In this document: positions 31,656 to 39,943 of the stretch, in pieces
How the letters are laid out: each line of letters begins with the position of its first letter
Position numbering within the stretch: the stretch's first letter is position 1
Position numbers and translations under genes: made by a program
The notes under the pieces: generated by a model
Database searches by the model: none
Told to the model about the DNA's origin: nothing
Seen by the model: the letters and a program-made list of their open reading frames with translations, nothing else
DNA from: Pseudomonas sp.
GTDB lineage: Bacteria; Pseudomonadota; Gammaproteobacteria; Pseudomonadales; Pseudomonadaceae
Reading direction: 5' to 3'
DNA: 64,000 bases
Assembly: GCA_030699825.1 (NCBI GenBank)
Contig: JAUYKV010000061.1
Span: forward strand, 26,821 to 90,820

Positions 31656-32303
31656 CTACGCCGGCAAGCACACCCCGGTGCCGCCCAGGCCGCAATAGCC
31701 GCCGGGGTTCTTCGCCAGGTATTGCTGGTGGTAGACCTCGGCATAGTAGAAGGGCGGCGCTTCGCGGATTTCCGTGGTGATGGGGCCGAAGCCGGCCCGC
31801 TCCAGCTCGGCTTGAAACTGCGCCTGGCTGGCTGTGGCGGCGGCCAGTTGCTCGGCGCCGTAGCAGTAGATCGCCGAGCGGTATTGGCTGCCGCTGTCGT
31901 TGCCCTGGCGCATGCCCTGGGTCGGGTTGTGCGACTCCCAGAAGATTTTCAGCAGCGCCGCGTAACTGGTCTGTTGCGGGTCGAACACCACCAGCACCGC
32001 TTCGGTGTGGCCGGTCAGGCCGGAGCAGGCTTCCTCGTAGGTCGGGTTGGGCGTATGACCGCCGGCATAGCCGACGGCGGTGGTCCACACGCCCGGTTGC
32101 TGCCAGAAGCGCCGCTCGGCGCCCCAGAAACAGCCGAGGGCGAAGACGGCTTGCTGCATGCCGGCGGGGAAGGGGCCTTGCAGCGGGTGACCGTTGACGT
32201 AATGGGCGTCCGGCACCGGCAGCGGCGTCTCGCGGCCGGGCAGGGCCTGTTCGGCGCTGGGCAGTTCGAGTCGGTGGGCAAGAATTTGCGAACGCAGGGT
32301 CAT
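31656..32303 (-). CDS. msrA: peptide methionine sulfoxide reductase A
   Basis: The 215-residue protein has the active-site GCFWGAER near residue 57, preceded by a 50-residue N-terminal part usual for longer proteobacterial MsrA, and a C-terminal recycling segment [15 protein letters not shown] with two resolving cysteines. It repairs Met-S-sulfoxide in proteins with thioredoxin as reductant. The gene is convergent with rlmJ, with 21 bases between the stops. Confidence 0.93.
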   Translation of the reverse strand: MTLRSQILAHRLELPSAEQALPGRETPLPVPDAHYVNGHPLQGPFPAGMQQAVFALGCFWGAERRFWQQPGVWTTAVGYAGGHTPNPTYEEACSGLTGHTEAVLVVFDPQQTSYAALLKIFWESHNPTQGMRQGNDSGSQYRSAIYCYGAEQLAAATASQAQFQAELERAGFGPITTEIREAPPFYYAEVYHQQYLAKNPGGYCGLGGTGVCLPA

Positions 32304-32368
32304 GGGTCATTTCCTCGACATGGGCGTATGTAGATAGACCGTCGGCTGGCCGCGATGTTACAGGCAGT

Positions 32369-34495
32369 CTAACTGCGGCAGGGATAGCGTTGCAGTCTGG
32401 TGATCAGTTCGCTTCCTGCTATCGGTCGGTCGAATAGGTAGCCCTGGCCGATGTCGCAGTGCTGGCGGCGGAGGAAGCCCAGTTGCGCGGCGGTTTCGAT
32501 GCCTTCGGCGACCACCGTTAGTTTCAGTTTGTGGGCCATGGCGATCACCGCCGAGGTGATCTCCATGTCGTCCTGATTTTCCGGGATGTCCTTGATGAAG
32601 CTGCGGTCGATCTTGATCACGTCGATGGGGTATTTCTTCAGGTAGCTGAGCGACGAATAGCCGGTGCCGAAGTCATCCATCGCCAGGGTCAGGCCCAGGC
32701 TTTTCAGGCGGCTGAGTTGCTGGCGGGTATCGTCGGTGGCTTCCAGCAGCAGGCTTTCGGTCAGCTCCAGCTCCAGCAGCTTTGGCGCCAGCAGCTCCTC
32801 GTGCAGGATCGCGGTGATCGAGCCCACCAGGTCGGGGTCGGAGAACTGCTTGGGTGACAGGTTGATCGCTACCTGCAGATGGCCCAGGCCGACCGCGGTC
32901 AACCGCTTGCTCATCTGGCAGGCCTGGCGCACCACCCATTTGCCGATAGGGATGATCAGCCCGGTTTCCTCGGCCACACCGATGAACTGGTCAGGCTGGA
33001 TCATGCCTTTCTCCGGGTGGAGCCAGCGCAGCAACGCCTCCATGCCGACCAGTTGGCCAGTCCTCAGGCACAGCTTGGGTTGGTAGAACACTTGCAGCTC
33101 GTTCTGGGTCAGCGCACGGCGCAGGTTGTTTTCGACGAACAGTTTGTAGTCGGCCTCGGCGTTGAGTACCTCGGTGAAGACCTGCAGCTGGTGCTTGCCG
33201 TTGGCCTTGGCCTTGTGCAGCGCCAGGCCGGCATGCTTCATCAGGGTGTGTGGATCCGCCCCGTGTTCCGGCGTGCTGGCCACGCCCACCGAGCCGGTGA
33301 CGCTGATCAATTGGTTGTCGACGAACAGGGGCTTGTCCAGGGTGTGCAGCACCTGATGGGCCAGCTGTTGGGCGTCAGCCAGGTCGGCGGCTTCCAGCAG
33401 GATGGCAAATTCGTTGCTGGCGAAGCGCGCGAGCAGGCCGCTCGGTGTGAGGCTGTTGCGCAGGCGCCTGGCCAGGCTGATGAGCAATTTGTCGCCGGTC
33501 TGGTGGCCGAGGCTGTCGTTGATCCGCTTGAAATTGTCGATGTCCACCAGCAGCAGGCTGAAAGGTTTGCCGACATCGCTGGCAAAGCGGCGTTCCAGGG
33601 CGCGGATAAAGGCGTAGCGGTTGCCCAGGCCGGTGAGGCTGTCGCTGTAGGCCAGGCGCTCGATACGTTGCTGGGCCTGCTTGGTTTCGCTGATGTCTTC
33701 GTAGATGCCGATGTAATGGGTCAGGATGCCGTCGTCGGCATGCACCTTGGAGATCGACAATTGTCCCCAGTAGGGGTCGAGGTTCTTGCGCCGGCTCTTG
33801 AATTCGCCTTGCCAGCTGTTGTGTTCGCAGAGGCCGGCGGGCGCATCGAAGAGCAATTCGCCGAGGTTTTCCAGGGCTGGCAGCTCGGACAGGCGGCGGC
33901 CTTGGACCTCGGTGGAGCTGTACAGGGTGATGGCGGTAAAACTCGGATTGACGTATTCCACCAATCCATCGCGGTCGATCAGGATAAAGGCGCTGGCGCT
34001 CTGCTCGACGGCACGCTTGAACAGGTGCGGTTTGCTGCTGGCGCTGTGCTGCTGATGCTCCTGTGCTGCAGCGCTTGGCGCGAGCGGGTGTGGATCGCAG
34101 GTGTCGGTGGTGGCTATCAGGTAGCCGCGCAGCAGCTGCCGGCCGTGTTGTTTGAACGCTTCGCCCGTTTCCATCAGGCGGAGGGGGCCGTGCGCCGTAT
34201 GCAGGGTGTAGTTCACCCGATAATGCGCTTGCTGCGCCAGTTGCAGCTGAATGCTGTCATGCAGCCGATGGCGAGCTTCAGGCTCCATCAGGCAGGCGTA
34301 GGGGGCGTCGATCAGTGCGCAGAGTTCGCTGGCGGGGATGCCGAACGCGCATTCGCAGGCCGGGTCTATGAATAACAGCGCCCAGCTTGCCTCGTTCAAC
34401 CGTTCGAAGCGCAGCATGCCGAGCCTCGACGGCACTGGCAACTGTGTCACAACCTCGGATGCTAACCGGCTCACGGCATCGGTATGGCTTTTCAT
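32369..34495 (-). CDS. dipA: PAS-GGDEF-EAL c-di-GMP phosphodiesterase
   Basis: The 708-residue protein has an N-terminal PAS-like region (about 20-125), a PAS domain (about 155-280), a GGDEF-like domain (about 290-445) and an EAL domain (about 465-705). The cyclase signature is ASNEF (in ARFASNEFAILLE), so diguanylate cyclase activity should be lost, whereas EALLRW, NLSPKQF, DDFGTGYSSL and the final acidic residues of the EAL site are intact. This combination is that of DipA of P. aeruginosa, which degrades c-di-GMP and promotes biofilm dispersal. The ATG at 34,495 was taken over the TTG directly upstream. Confidence 0.85.
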   Translation of the reverse strand: MKSHTDAVSRLASEVVTQLPVPSRLGMLRFERLNEASWALLFIDPACECAFGIPASELCALIDAPYACLMEPEARHRLHDSIQLQLAQQAHYRVNYTLHTAHGPLRLMETGEAFKQHGRQLLRGYLIATTDTCDPHPLAPSAAAQEHQQHSASSKPHLFKRAVEQSASAFILIDRDGLVEYVNPSFTAITLYSSTEVQGRRLSELPALENLGELLFDAPAGLCEHNSWQGEFKSRRKNLDPYWGQLSISKVHADDGILTHYIGIYEDISETKQAQQRIERLAYSDSLTGLGNRYAFIRALERRFASDVGKPFSLLLVDIDNFKRINDSLGHQTGDKLLISLARRLRNSLTPSGLLARFASNEFAILLEAADLADAQQLAHQVLHTLDKPLFVDNQLISVTGSVGVASTPEHGADPHTLMKHAGLALHKAKANGKHQLQVFTEVLNAEADYKLFVENNLRRALTQNELQVFYQPKLCLRTGQLVGMEALLRWLHPEKGMIQPDQFIGVAEETGLIIPIGKWVVRQACQMSKRLTAVGLGHLQVAINLSPKQFSDPDLVGSITAILHEELLAPKLLELELTESLLLEATDDTRQQLSRLKSLGLTLAMDDFGTGYSSLSYLKKYPIDVIKIDRSFIKDIPENQDDMEITSAVIAMAHKLKLTVVAEGIETAAQLGFLRRQHCDIGQGYLFDRPIAGSELITRLQRYPCRS

Positions 34496-34573
34496 CAAGC
34501 GGCTGGCTTCCAGTATGCTGGCTGAGGTGGGGGGTTAAGCCCACTTCACTATAGCGTCGAGTAAGGGTGCATC

Positions 34574-35101
34574 ATGCATTTGCGACTGACAAGAAAACTA
34601 ATTCATACAGTGTTTTTGCTTGGTTGTCTGGTTGCGCCGCCAGCCCTGGCCGGCGCGCCGGCAGCGGGGCTGAGCAGCGCTGAACAGGCCGGCTATCTGG
34701 ACGGCTTGAAGCGCCTGTACCTGATTCAGGACGAGCGCCAGGCCCTGTTGCTACACAGCAATGCGCTGCTGACCACCTACGCCCTGCGCGCCGGCTTCCA
34801 GGTGGGCCAGGCGCACCCTCAGGACCTGCTCTACCAGTTGCGCCTTGGTGCGCCCGGCGAGCTGCTGCTGCGCGAGGAAATTCGTGGCCAAGGCAGCGAC
34901 GTGGCCGTGCGCAACCAGCGCATTGCGCTGTTCGGCGTCGACCCGTTTATCCGGTACGACTGCCCGTCCAGCGGCATCAGCTGCGTGCTGTACAGCCCGG
35001 TCGATGGCAAGCCGCTGCTGACCATCGTGCGCGATCACCGGGGTGCGGCCGAACTGGCCAAGGCGTTGAGCTTTCTGATCCGCAAGGTGCAGAGGGGCTG
35101 A
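34574..35101 (+). CDS. secreted hypothetical protein
   Basis: The 175-residue protein has a Sec signal peptide (MHLRLTRKLIHT, hydrophobic core, cleavage likely near PPALAGA, residues 25-27). The mature region has two cysteines (in YDCPSSGISCVLYSP) that could form a disulfide in the periplasm. I do not recognise a family. It is transcribed divergently from dipA from a shared 78-bp gap. Confidence 0.72.
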   Translation: MHLRLTRKLIHTVFLLGCLVAPPALAGAPAAGLSSAEQAGYLDGLKRLYLIQDERQALLLHSNALLTTYALRAGFQVGQAHPQDLLYQLRLGAPGELLLREEIRGQGSDVAVRNQRIALFGVDPFIRYDCPSSGISCVLYSPVDGKPLLTIVRDHRGAAELAKALSFLIRKVQRG

Positions 35102-35107
35102 GAGGTT

Positions 35108-35131
35108 GTGAAAAAACTCTCGCCTACTGCG
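35108..35131 (+). repeat. second copy of the GTGAAAAA-C-CTCGCCTACTGCG motif
   Basis: This copy lies seven bases after the stop of the secreted hypothetical gene and matches the minus-strand motif at 15,009-15,031, with one extra base. It is the start of a gene-free stretch of about 150 bases that runs to the aceF terminator. Confidence 0.45.
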
Positions 35132-35263
35132 ACCGCTTCAAGCATCGGTAGTCCGCTCGGAGCGCAGCGACAACCCGCCAGCTTTATGCCGCACCGCTGA
35201 ACCATGGTGCACTGCCTGCGGCGAGTGACACCGTATTGCCATCAACACATAACTGGTAAATAG

Positions 35264-35295
35264 CCAAAAAAAACCCCGCCAAACAGGGCGGGGTT
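35264..35295 (-). terminator. intrinsic terminator of the aceEF operon
   Basis: On the minus strand AACCCCGCC pairs with GGCGGGGTT across a short loop, followed by an eight-base T-run (35,272-35,265). It is about 40 bases past the aceF stop. Confidence 0.88.
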
Positions 35296-35335
35296 GAGGG
35301 ACGAGCGTGGCGTGCTCGAAAGTTGAAGCTTGGGG

Positions 35336-37018
35336 TTACAGCAGCATGCTGCGGATATCTGCCAGCACATCGCCGAGGCGCTTGGTAAAGCGTGCGGCAG
35401 CAGCACCGTTGATCACCCGGTGGTCGTAGGACAGCGACAGCGGCAGCATCAGCTTGGGCTGGAACGCCTTGCCGTCCCAGACCGGCTGGATGGTGGCCTT
35501 GCTGACGCCGAGAATCGCCACTTCCGGCGCGTTGACGATCGGCGTGAAGCCGGTGCCGCCAATGTGGCCGAGGCTGGAGATGGTGAAGCAGGCACCCTGC
35601 ATGTCATCGGCGGCGAGCTTTTTGCTCCGCGCTTTTTCCGCCAGTACGGCGGCTTCGGCGGCGAGTTGCAGCAGGCTCTTCTGGTCGACGTTCTTGATCA
35701 CCGGGACCAGCAGACCATCCGGGGTGTCCACGGCGAAGCCGATGTTCACGTATTTCTTGCGGAGGATCGCCTTGCCGCTCGGCGCCAGCGAACTGTTGAA
35801 GTCCGGCAGTTCCTTGAGCAGGAAGGCGCAGGCCTTGAGCAGCAGCGGCAATACGGTGAGCTTGACCCCGGCTTTCTCGGCCACGGCTTTCTGCGCGACG
35901 CGGAAAGCTTCCAGCTCGGTGATGTCGGCCGAGTCGAACTGGGTCACATGCGGCACGTTGAGCCAGCTGCGGTGCAAGTTGGCGGCGCCGAGCTGCATCA
36001 GGCGGGTCATCGCCACTTCTTCGACTTCACCGAACTTGCTGAAATCCACCACCGGGATCGGCGGAATCCCTGCACCACTGGTGGCACCTCCGGTGGCGCC
36101 GGCGGGCGCCTCCTTGGTTTTCTGCAGCAGCGCCTTGACATGCACCTGCACGTCTTCCTTGAGAATCCGTCCTTTCGGGCCGCTGCCAGGTACGGCTGAC
36201 AGTTCTACGCCGAAGTCGCGGGCAAGTTGGCGCACGGCCGGGCCGGCATGCACCTTGTCGCCGCGCGCTACGGCAGGCGCGGCCGCCGCCAGAGCTGCGG
36301 CGGCCGACAGCTTGGCAATGGCGTTGACCTCGGCGACCACTGCAGGGTCGGCGCCGGCAGGGGTCTTGTGCCCCTCGGTCGTTGGCGTTGACGTTGGCGC
36401 TGCGGCCGGTGCCGGGGCAGCTGCTGCACCAGCCACTTTCAGCTTGAGGATCAGATCGCCGGTGCCGACTTCGGCGTCCAGCTGGACCTCGACGCTTTCC
36501 ACCACACCGGCAACCGGCGAGGGGATTTCCATGCTGGCCTTGTCCGATTCCAGGGTGATCAGCGACTGCTCGGCTTCGACTGTGTCGCCGGTCTTGACCA
36601 GGACTTCGATGACCTTGGCCTTGCCGGCCGAGCCGATGTCCGGCACATGGATGTCCTGCACGGACGATTCAGCCGCTGCTGCTGGTGCGGCCGCTGCTGG
36701 TGCCGCTGCGGCAGGCGCCGCAGCCTTGGGCGCTTCGGCAGGTGCTGCCGCTGCTGCCGCCGGAGCCGGAGCAGCTGCGCTGGCGCCTTCGACTTCCAGC
36801 TCGAGCAACTCGTCGCCTTCTTTCAGGCGGTCGCCCAGTTTGACTTTCAGGCTCTTGATCACCCCGGCTTTCGGCGCCGGGATTTCCATGCTGGCCTTGT
36901 CCGACTCGAGGGTCAGCAGGCTTTGCTCGGCTTCGATGCGATCGCCGACCTTGACGAACAGCTCGATGACTTCGCCTTCACCACTGCCGATATCGGGTAC
37001 GCGGATTAATTCGCTCAC
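35336..37018 (-). CDS. aceF: dihydrolipoamide acetyltransferase, pyruvate dehydrogenase E2
   Basis: The 560-residue E2 subunit has two lipoyl domains (about 1-75 and 120-195), each with the lipoylated lysine in ESDKAS, linked by Ala/Pro-rich flexible segments. A peripheral E1/E3-binding domain follows (about 255-295, AGPAVRQLARDFGVEL...GPKGRILKEDV), then the catalytic core ending with DHRVINGAAAARF. It transfers acetyl groups to CoA in the pyruvate dehydrogenase complex. It follows aceE by 11 bases and ends at a clear terminator. Confidence 0.95.
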   Translation of the reverse strand: MSELIRVPDIGSGEGEVIELFVKVGDRIEAEQSLLTLESDKASMEIPAPKAGVIKSLKVKLGDRLKEGDELLELEVEGASAAAPAPAAAAAAPAEAPKAAAPAAAAPAAAAPAAAAESSVQDIHVPDIGSAGKAKVIEVLVKTGDTVEAEQSLITLESDKASMEIPSPVAGVVESVEVQLDAEVGTGDLILKLKVAGAAAAPAPAAAPTSTPTTEGHKTPAGADPAVVAEVNAIAKLSAAAALAAAAPAVARGDKVHAGPAVRQLARDFGVELSAVPGSGPKGRILKEDVQVHVKALLQKTKEAPAGATGGATSGAGIPPIPVVDFSKFGEVEEVAMTRLMQLGAANLHRSWLNVPHVTQFDSADITELEAFRVAQKAVAEKAGVKLTVLPLLLKACAFLLKELPDFNSSLAPSGKAILRKKYVNIGFAVDTPDGLLVPVIKNVDQKSLLQLAAEAAVLAEKARSKKLAADDMQGACFTISSLGHIGGTGFTPIVNAPEVAILGVSKATIQPVWDGKAFQPKLMLPLSLSYDHRVINGAAAARFTKRLGDVLADIRSMLL

Positions 37019-37029
37019 AGTGCGTCTCC

Positions 37030-39675
37030 TTAACAGTCCAGTGGGTTGAGTTTTTCCGGGCTGATGCCGAACTTGGCGATGGCTTCGGCCACCACTTTAG
37101 GTTCGATATCACCGCGGTCGGCGAGGGCTTCGAGGGCGGCCAGGACCACCCAGTTGCGATCCACTTCGAAGAAGTGACGCAGCTTCTTGCGGCTGTCGCT
37201 ACGGCCGAAACCGTCGGTACCCAGCACCTTGTATTCCTTGCTCGGTACCCACTGGCGAATCTGGTCGGCGAACAGCTTCATGTAGTCGGTGCTGGCAATG
37301 ACCGGGCCTTGACGGCCAGTCAGGCACTGCTCGACATACGACAACTTGGGCTTCTGCTCGGGATGCAGGCGGTTGTTGCGCTCCACGGCCAGGCCATCGC
37401 GGCGCAGTTCGTTGAAGCTGGTGACGCTCCACACATCGGCGCCGACGTTGAACTCTTCACGGAGGATCTTCGCCGCCTCGCGCACTTCGCGCAGGATGGT
37501 GCCGGAGCCGAGCAGCTGCACGTGATGGGCGGCTTCCTTCTTGTCCTCTTCGAGCAGGTACATGCCCTTGACGATGCCTGCCTCGACGCCTGCCGGCATG
37601 GCCGGCTGCTGATAGGACTCGTTCATCACGGTGATGTAGTAGTAGATGCTCTGCTGGTCCTCGATCATCTGCCGCGTGCCTTCGCGGATGATCACGGCCA
37701 GCTCGTAGCCGTAAGTCGGGTCGTAGGTGCGGCAGTTGGGGATGGTCGAGGCCAGCAGGTGGCTGTGACCGTCTTCGTGCTGCAGACCTTCGCCGTTGAG
37801 CGTGGTGCGTCCGGCGGTGCCGCCGATCAGGAACCCGCGAGCACGGCTGTCGCCAGCGGCCCAGGCCAGGTCACCGATGCGCTGGAAACCGAACATCGAG
37901 TAGAACACGTAGAACGGCAGCATCGGCTGGTTGTGGCAGCTGTAGCTGGTGCCCGCGGCGATGAAGGAACTCATGGCGCCGGCTTCGTTGATGCCTTCCT
38001 CGAGGATCTGACCCTTCTTGTCCTCGCGGTAGAACATCACCTGATCCTTGTCCACCGGCTCGTACAGCTGGCCGACCGAGGAGTAGATGCCGAGCTGGCG
38101 GAACATGCCTTCCATGCCGAAGGTGCGCGCCTCGTCGGGGATGATCGGCACGATGCGCTGGCCGAGCTCCTTGTCCTTGAGCAGCTGGGCGAGAACCCGG
38201 ACAAAGGCCATGGTGGTGGAGATTTCACGATCGCCGGAGCCGTCGAGAATGGCCTTGAGGGTGTCCAGGGGCGGAGTCGGGATGCTGAAGCTGTTGACGC
38301 GGCGCTGCGGTACGAAACCACCGAGGGCGGCACGCCGTTTGTGCAGGTACTTGTATTCGGCGCTGCCGGGTTTCGGCTTGAAGAACGGCAGGTTCTCCAG
38401 TTCGTCGTCTTGGACCGGGATGTCGAAGCGGTCGCGGAACTGCTTGAGGCTGGCAACGTCGACCTTCTTGACGTTGTGCGCGATGTTCTTCGCTTCGCCG
38501 CTGCCGGTGCCATAGCCCTTGATGGTCTTGGCCAGCACCACGGTCGGCTGGCCCTGGTGGTTGACCGCCTGGTGGTAGGCCGCGTAGACCTTGTACGGGT
38601 CGTGGCCGCCACGGTTGAGCTTCCAGATCTCGTCGTCGGAGAGGTCTTCGACCATCGCCTTGAGTTCCGGGGTGTTGAAGAAATGCTCACGCACGAAGGC
38701 ACCGTCCTTGGCCTTGTAGTTCTGGTACTCGCCGTCGACAACTTCGTCCATCCGCCGTTGCAGGATGCCGTCGGTGTCCTTGGCCAGCAGCGGATCCCAG
38801 AAGCGGCCCCAGACCACCTTGTTGACGTTCCACTGAGCGCCGCGGAACACGCCTTCGAGTTCCTGGATGATCTTGCCGTTGCCACGCACCGGGCCGTCGA
38901 GGCGCTGCAGGTTGCAGTTGATGACGAAGATCAGGTTGTCGAGTTTCTCGCGGCCGGCCAGGGAGATGGCGCCGAGGGATTCCGGCTCGTCGCACTCGCC
39001 GTCGCCCATGAAGCACCAGACCTTCTGCTTGCCGGCGGGGATGAAGCCGCGCGCTTCCAGGTACTTCATGAAGCGTGCCTGGTAGATCGCCTGGATCGGG
39101 CCCAGGCCCATGGATACGGTGGGGAACTGCCAGAAGTCCGGCATCAGCCAGGGGTGCGGATAGGACGACAGGCCCTGGCCATCGACTTCCTGGCGGAAGT
39201 TGTTCATCTGCTCTTCGCTGATTCGGCCTTCCATGTAGGCACGGGCGTAGACGCCCGGCGAGGCATGGCCCTGGAAGAAGATCAGGTCGCCGCCGTGTTC
39301 CTCGGTCGGCGCCTGGAAGAAGTAGTTGAAGCCGACGTCATAGAGGGTCGCGCTGGAGGCGAAGGTGCCGATGTGGCCGCCCAGGTCGGGATCCTGCAGG
39401 TTGGTGCGCATCACCATGGCCAGAGCGTTCCAGCGCACCAGCGAGCGAATGCGGCGTTCCATAAACAGGTCGCCAGGCATGCGTGCTTCGTGGTTCAGCG
39501 GGATGGTGTTGCGATACGGTGTGGTGATCGCATAGGGCAGCTGGGAACCACTACGGGTGGCCAGTTCGCCTAGGCGGGTCATCAGGTAATGCGCGCGGTC
39601 TTCGCCTTCCTTGTCGAGAACGGACTCAAGGGCGTCCAGCCATTCCTGGGTTTCGACGGGATCGAGGTCTTGCAT
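37030..39675 (-). CDS. aceE: pyruvate dehydrogenase E1 component (homodimeric)
   Basis: The 881-residue thiamine-diphosphate enzyme has the TPP motif GDGECDEPESLGAIS ending in VINCN (about 230-262) and the long homodimeric E1 architecture, with AAGTSYSCHNQPMLPFYVFYSMFGFQRIGDL in the middle domain. It decarboxylates pyruvate and acetylates the E2 lipoyl groups. It is the first gene of aceEF. Two inverted-repeat sites upstream (39,785-39,851) are likely operators. Confidence 0.95.
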   Translation of the reverse strand: MQDLDPVETQEWLDALESVLDKEGEDRAHYLMTRLGELATRSGSQLPYAITTPYRNTIPLNHEARMPGDLFMERRIRSLVRWNALAMVMRTNLQDPDLGGHIGTFASSATLYDVGFNYFFQAPTEEHGGDLIFFQGHASPGVYARAYMEGRISEEQMNNFRQEVDGQGLSSYPHPWLMPDFWQFPTVSMGLGPIQAIYQARFMKYLEARGFIPAGKQKVWCFMGDGECDEPESLGAISLAGREKLDNLIFVINCNLQRLDGPVRGNGKIIQELEGVFRGAQWNVNKVVWGRFWDPLLAKDTDGILQRRMDEVVDGEYQNYKAKDGAFVREHFFNTPELKAMVEDLSDDEIWKLNRGGHDPYKVYAAYHQAVNHQGQPTVVLAKTIKGYGTGSGEAKNIAHNVKKVDVASLKQFRDRFDIPVQDDELENLPFFKPKPGSAEYKYLHKRRAALGGFVPQRRVNSFSIPTPPLDTLKAILDGSGDREISTTMAFVRVLAQLLKDKELGQRIVPIIPDEARTFGMEGMFRQLGIYSSVGQLYEPVDKDQVMFYREDKKGQILEEGINEAGAMSSFIAAGTSYSCHNQPMLPFYVFYSMFGFQRIGDLAWAAGDSRARGFLIGGTAGRTTLNGEGLQHEDGHSHLLASTIPNCRTYDPTYGYELAVIIREGTRQMIEDQQSIYYYITVMNESYQQPAMPAGVEAGIVKGMYLLEEDKKEAAHHVQLLGSGTILREVREAAKILREEFNVGADVWSVTSFNELRRDGLAVERNNRLHPEQKPKLSYVEQCLTGRQGPVIASTDYMKLFADQIRQWVPSKEYKVLGTDGFGRSDSRKKLRHFFEVDRNWVVLAALEALADRGDIEPKVVAEAIAKFGISPEKLNPLDC

Positions 39676-39784
39676 GGCTTGCTCCAGGGCGGAAAGGCTT
39701 CCAGAATCGGAGGCCAGGATTCGTGACCGGCTTTGTGGGCGGGCACGTGAATGCTTGGATGTACCGGGGGTAGAGCCGGCTCTG

Positions 39785-39799
39785 TGTAGTTTTACTACA
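39785..39799. promoter_or_regulatory. candidate operator 1 upstream of aceE
   Basis: TGTAGTTTTACTACA is a 15-base inverted repeat (TGTAG...CTACA) 110 bases before the aceE start. A near-identical site lies 52 bases away centre to centre, about five helical turns, as expected for cooperative binding by a dimeric regulator. The binding protein is unknown. Confidence 0.6.
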
Positions 39800-39836
39800 T
39801 ATCGACGGTAATTTCAGCCCTTTGGATACAATCTTT

Positions 39837-39851
39837 CGTAGCAAAACTACA
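39837..39851. promoter_or_regulatory. candidate operator 2 between aceE and glnE
   Basis: CGTAGCAAAACTACA, whose complement TGTAGTTTTGCTACG matches operator 1 at 13 of 15 positions, lies between the divergent aceE and glnE genes. The two sites bracket a 37-bp AT-richer stretch that could hold the aceE promoter. Confidence 0.6.
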
Positions 39852-39943
39852 GTTTATTTGTCTGTTTGTTGCGCGCGCCGCGTCAAGCGAGAGGGTTTCC
39901 GGCTTTGCGCGTGTCACTTGCAGTTCGCCAAAAAGGATAGACC

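Noticed and set aside
37174..39573. 799-codon open frame on the plus strand opposite aceE
   Set aside because: It mirrors the codon structure of aceE in high-GC DNA, has no family resemblance and no ribosome-binding site. The same holds for long frames opposite the MMPL exporter (2741-4360), metY (15,047-16,894), the lyase (5347-6897) and msbA (58,626-60,683).
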